Origin: Ferrimonas senticii DSM 18821
GTDB taxonomy: Bacteria > Pseudomonadota > Gammaproteobacteria > Enterobacterales > Shewanellaceae
Reading direction: 5' to 3'
DNA: 64,000 bases
NCBI RefSeq assembly: GCF_000422665.1
Contig: NZ_AUGM01000001.1
Span: 179,352-243,351 of the forward strand
Shown here: one piece after another, positions 63,203-64,000 of the stretch
Layout of the letters: each line of letters starts with the position of its first letter
Numbering within the stretch: position 1 is the stretch's first letter
The notes under the pieces: generated by a model
The model's input: only the letters and a program-made list of their open reading frames with translations
What the model was told of the DNA's origin: nothing
Database searches by the model: none
Made by a program: the position numbers and the translations under genes

Positions 63203-63706
63203 ATGGCGTATAACAAGAAAAAGCCGTTGAAAGAACTTGATCGAATCGACCGCAACATCCTAAATGAACTGCAAAAGGATGGGCGGATTTCAAACGTAGA
63301 GTTATCCAAGCGCGTTGGTCTTAGCCCAACTCCCTGCCTCGAGCGCGTAAAGCGCTTAGAGCGTCAAGGCTTTATCCTCGGCTATACCGCTCAAGTTAAC
63401 CCCCATTACCTTGGCGCCTCGCTGCTGGTGTACGTAGAGATCTCCCTCAATCGCGACAGCCCAGAAGTGTTCGACAACTTCAACCAAGCCGTGATGCAGT
63501 TAGAAGACGTGCAAGAGTGTCACTTGGTTTCTGGCGACTTCGATTACCTGCTGAAGACTCGGGTAAGTGATATGACCGCGTACCGCCGCTTGCTTTCAGA
63601 AACGCTGCTGAAATTGCCATCGGTGAAGGACACTCGTACCTACGTGGTGATGGAAGAGGTTAAGCAAACCAGTCGCGTGCAGATTGCCTCGAAAGTGGCC
63701 TCTTAA
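63203..63706 (+). CDS. lrp: Leucine-responsive regulatory protein Lrp
   Basis: 167 residues from ATG 63203 with an aaggaa site; the in-frame ATG at 63149 is leader. N-terminal HTH (RNILNELQKDGRISNVELSK, RVGLSPTPCLERVKRLE) and C-terminal RAM domain (LVYVEISLNRDSPEVFDNFN, HLVSGDFDYLLKTRV). Close to E. coli Lrp across its length, so a true global Lrp rather than an AsnC paralogue. Followed by ftsK as in E. coli. Confidence 0.97.
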   Translation: MAYNKKKPLKELDRIDRNILNELQKDGRISNVELSKRVGLSPTPCLERVKRLERQGFILGYTAQVNPHYLGASLLVYVEISLNRDSPEVFDNFNQAVMQLEDVQECHLVSGDFDYLLKTRVSDMTAYRRLLSETLLKLPSVKDTRTYVVMEEVKQTSRVQIASKVAS

Positions 63707-63732
63707 ACAGACGCTCGCCTCAGTAACCCAAT

Positions 63733-63757
63733 AAAGCGCCAACTATGGCGCTTTTTG
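63733..63757 (+). terminator. Terminator of lrp
   Basis: aaagcgcc (63733-63740) with ggcgcttt (63747-63754), then T run. Confidence 0.87.
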
Positions 63758-63857
63758 TTTGCTTGCCAAGCAGTTGCTCTGCAAGTCGATGCAACCGACC
63801 AACGCTTTTGATAGAGTTAGCCGATAACCGTTGGCGCGCATTTTTCAGGACATTCGT

Positions 63858-64000
63858 TTGTCAGATTCAAAACTTACCCCGCTCACTTGGGTACAACGAC
63901 TGTGTCATGTGGGCTTGATTACCACTACCGTCGGCTCTTTGTTTGTCCTATTTGCCTTAGCGAGCTACTACCCAACCGATCCAGGTTGGAGCCAAGTGGC
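63858..64000 (+). CDS. ftsK: DNA translocase FtsK, N-terminal start (cut by window edge)
   Basis: Begins at TTG 63858 with tcagga upstream. The 47 visible residues include a first membrane helix (GLITTTVGSLFVLFALASYY) and the conserved PTDPGWSQ that follows it in FtsK. FtsK anchors at the septum and pumps DNA for chromosome dimer resolution. The rest lies outside the window. Identity also rests on its position after lrp. Confidence 0.85.
   Translation, partial: MSDSKLTPLTWVQRLCHVGLITTTVGSLFVLFALASYYPTDPGWSQV

Overview
The window looks like chromosomal DNA of a marine-type gammaproteobacterium in the Alteromonadales (Shewanella/Ferrimonas-like). This rests on recognisable proteins (MnmA, HflD, PurB, Icd, CspD, ClpS, ClpA, InfA, Bpt, Aat, CydDC, TrxB, Ald, Lrp, FtsK) and on a gene order close to the Escherichia coli clpA-infA-aat-cydCD-trxB-lrp-ftsK segment. 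Genus is an inference; no rRNA is present. I saw no tRNA, CRISPR array, prophage or intact insertion sequence.

Layout. 1-7 kb: 5' end of a YjjI glycyl-radical enzyme, an orphan hydrogenase-accessory-like gene, a 243-bp inverted-repeat element that resembles a MITE, a universal stress protein, a Nudix hydrolase, the glutamate carrier GltS, a membrane/coiled-coil protein and a RidA protein. 7-11.4 kb: an RND efflux pump pair without its own TolC or regulator. 11.8-15.2 kb: a yegTUV operon (nucleoside-type permease, ADP-ribosylglycohydrolase, PfkB kinase). 15.7-21.4 kb: an Nramp-related transporter, a LysR regulator divergent from a TDT transporter, and small envelope proteins.

21.4-39.6 kb is the main accessory feature: a 19-gene, tightly overlapping minus-strand aryl polyene (APE) type operon with a divergent Sfp-like phosphopantetheinyl transferase at its head. 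It encodes a MIO-type ammonia-lyase (aryl starter), an AMP-ligase, two ACPs, two ketosynthases plus a chain-length-factor-like protein, two dehydratases, a ketoreductase, a thioesterase, a glycosyltransferase/acyltransferase fusion, a second acyltransferase, a LolA-like carrier, an MMPL exporter and a lipoprotein. These would make an aryl polyene, attach it to a lipid and move it to the outer membrane. Two members stand out: an FAD protein that keeps flavin-halogenase motifs, and a terminal B12-type radical SAM protein.

39.7-46.3 kb: a lipoprotein hydrolase overlapping tail-to-tail with a KefB/YbaL-type antiporter, a DUF4124 protein with 48-bp tandem repeats, YbjN, a leucine dehydrogenase and a DUF4826 protein. 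46.4-64 kb: conserved housekeeping genes (purB-hflD-mnmA, rluE, icd, cspD, clpSA, infA, bpt-aat, cydDC, trxB, ald, lrp, ftsK start). Compared with E. coli, bpt, a SlyB-like gene and ald are interleaved in the last block. Many gene ends carry clear intrinsic terminators.
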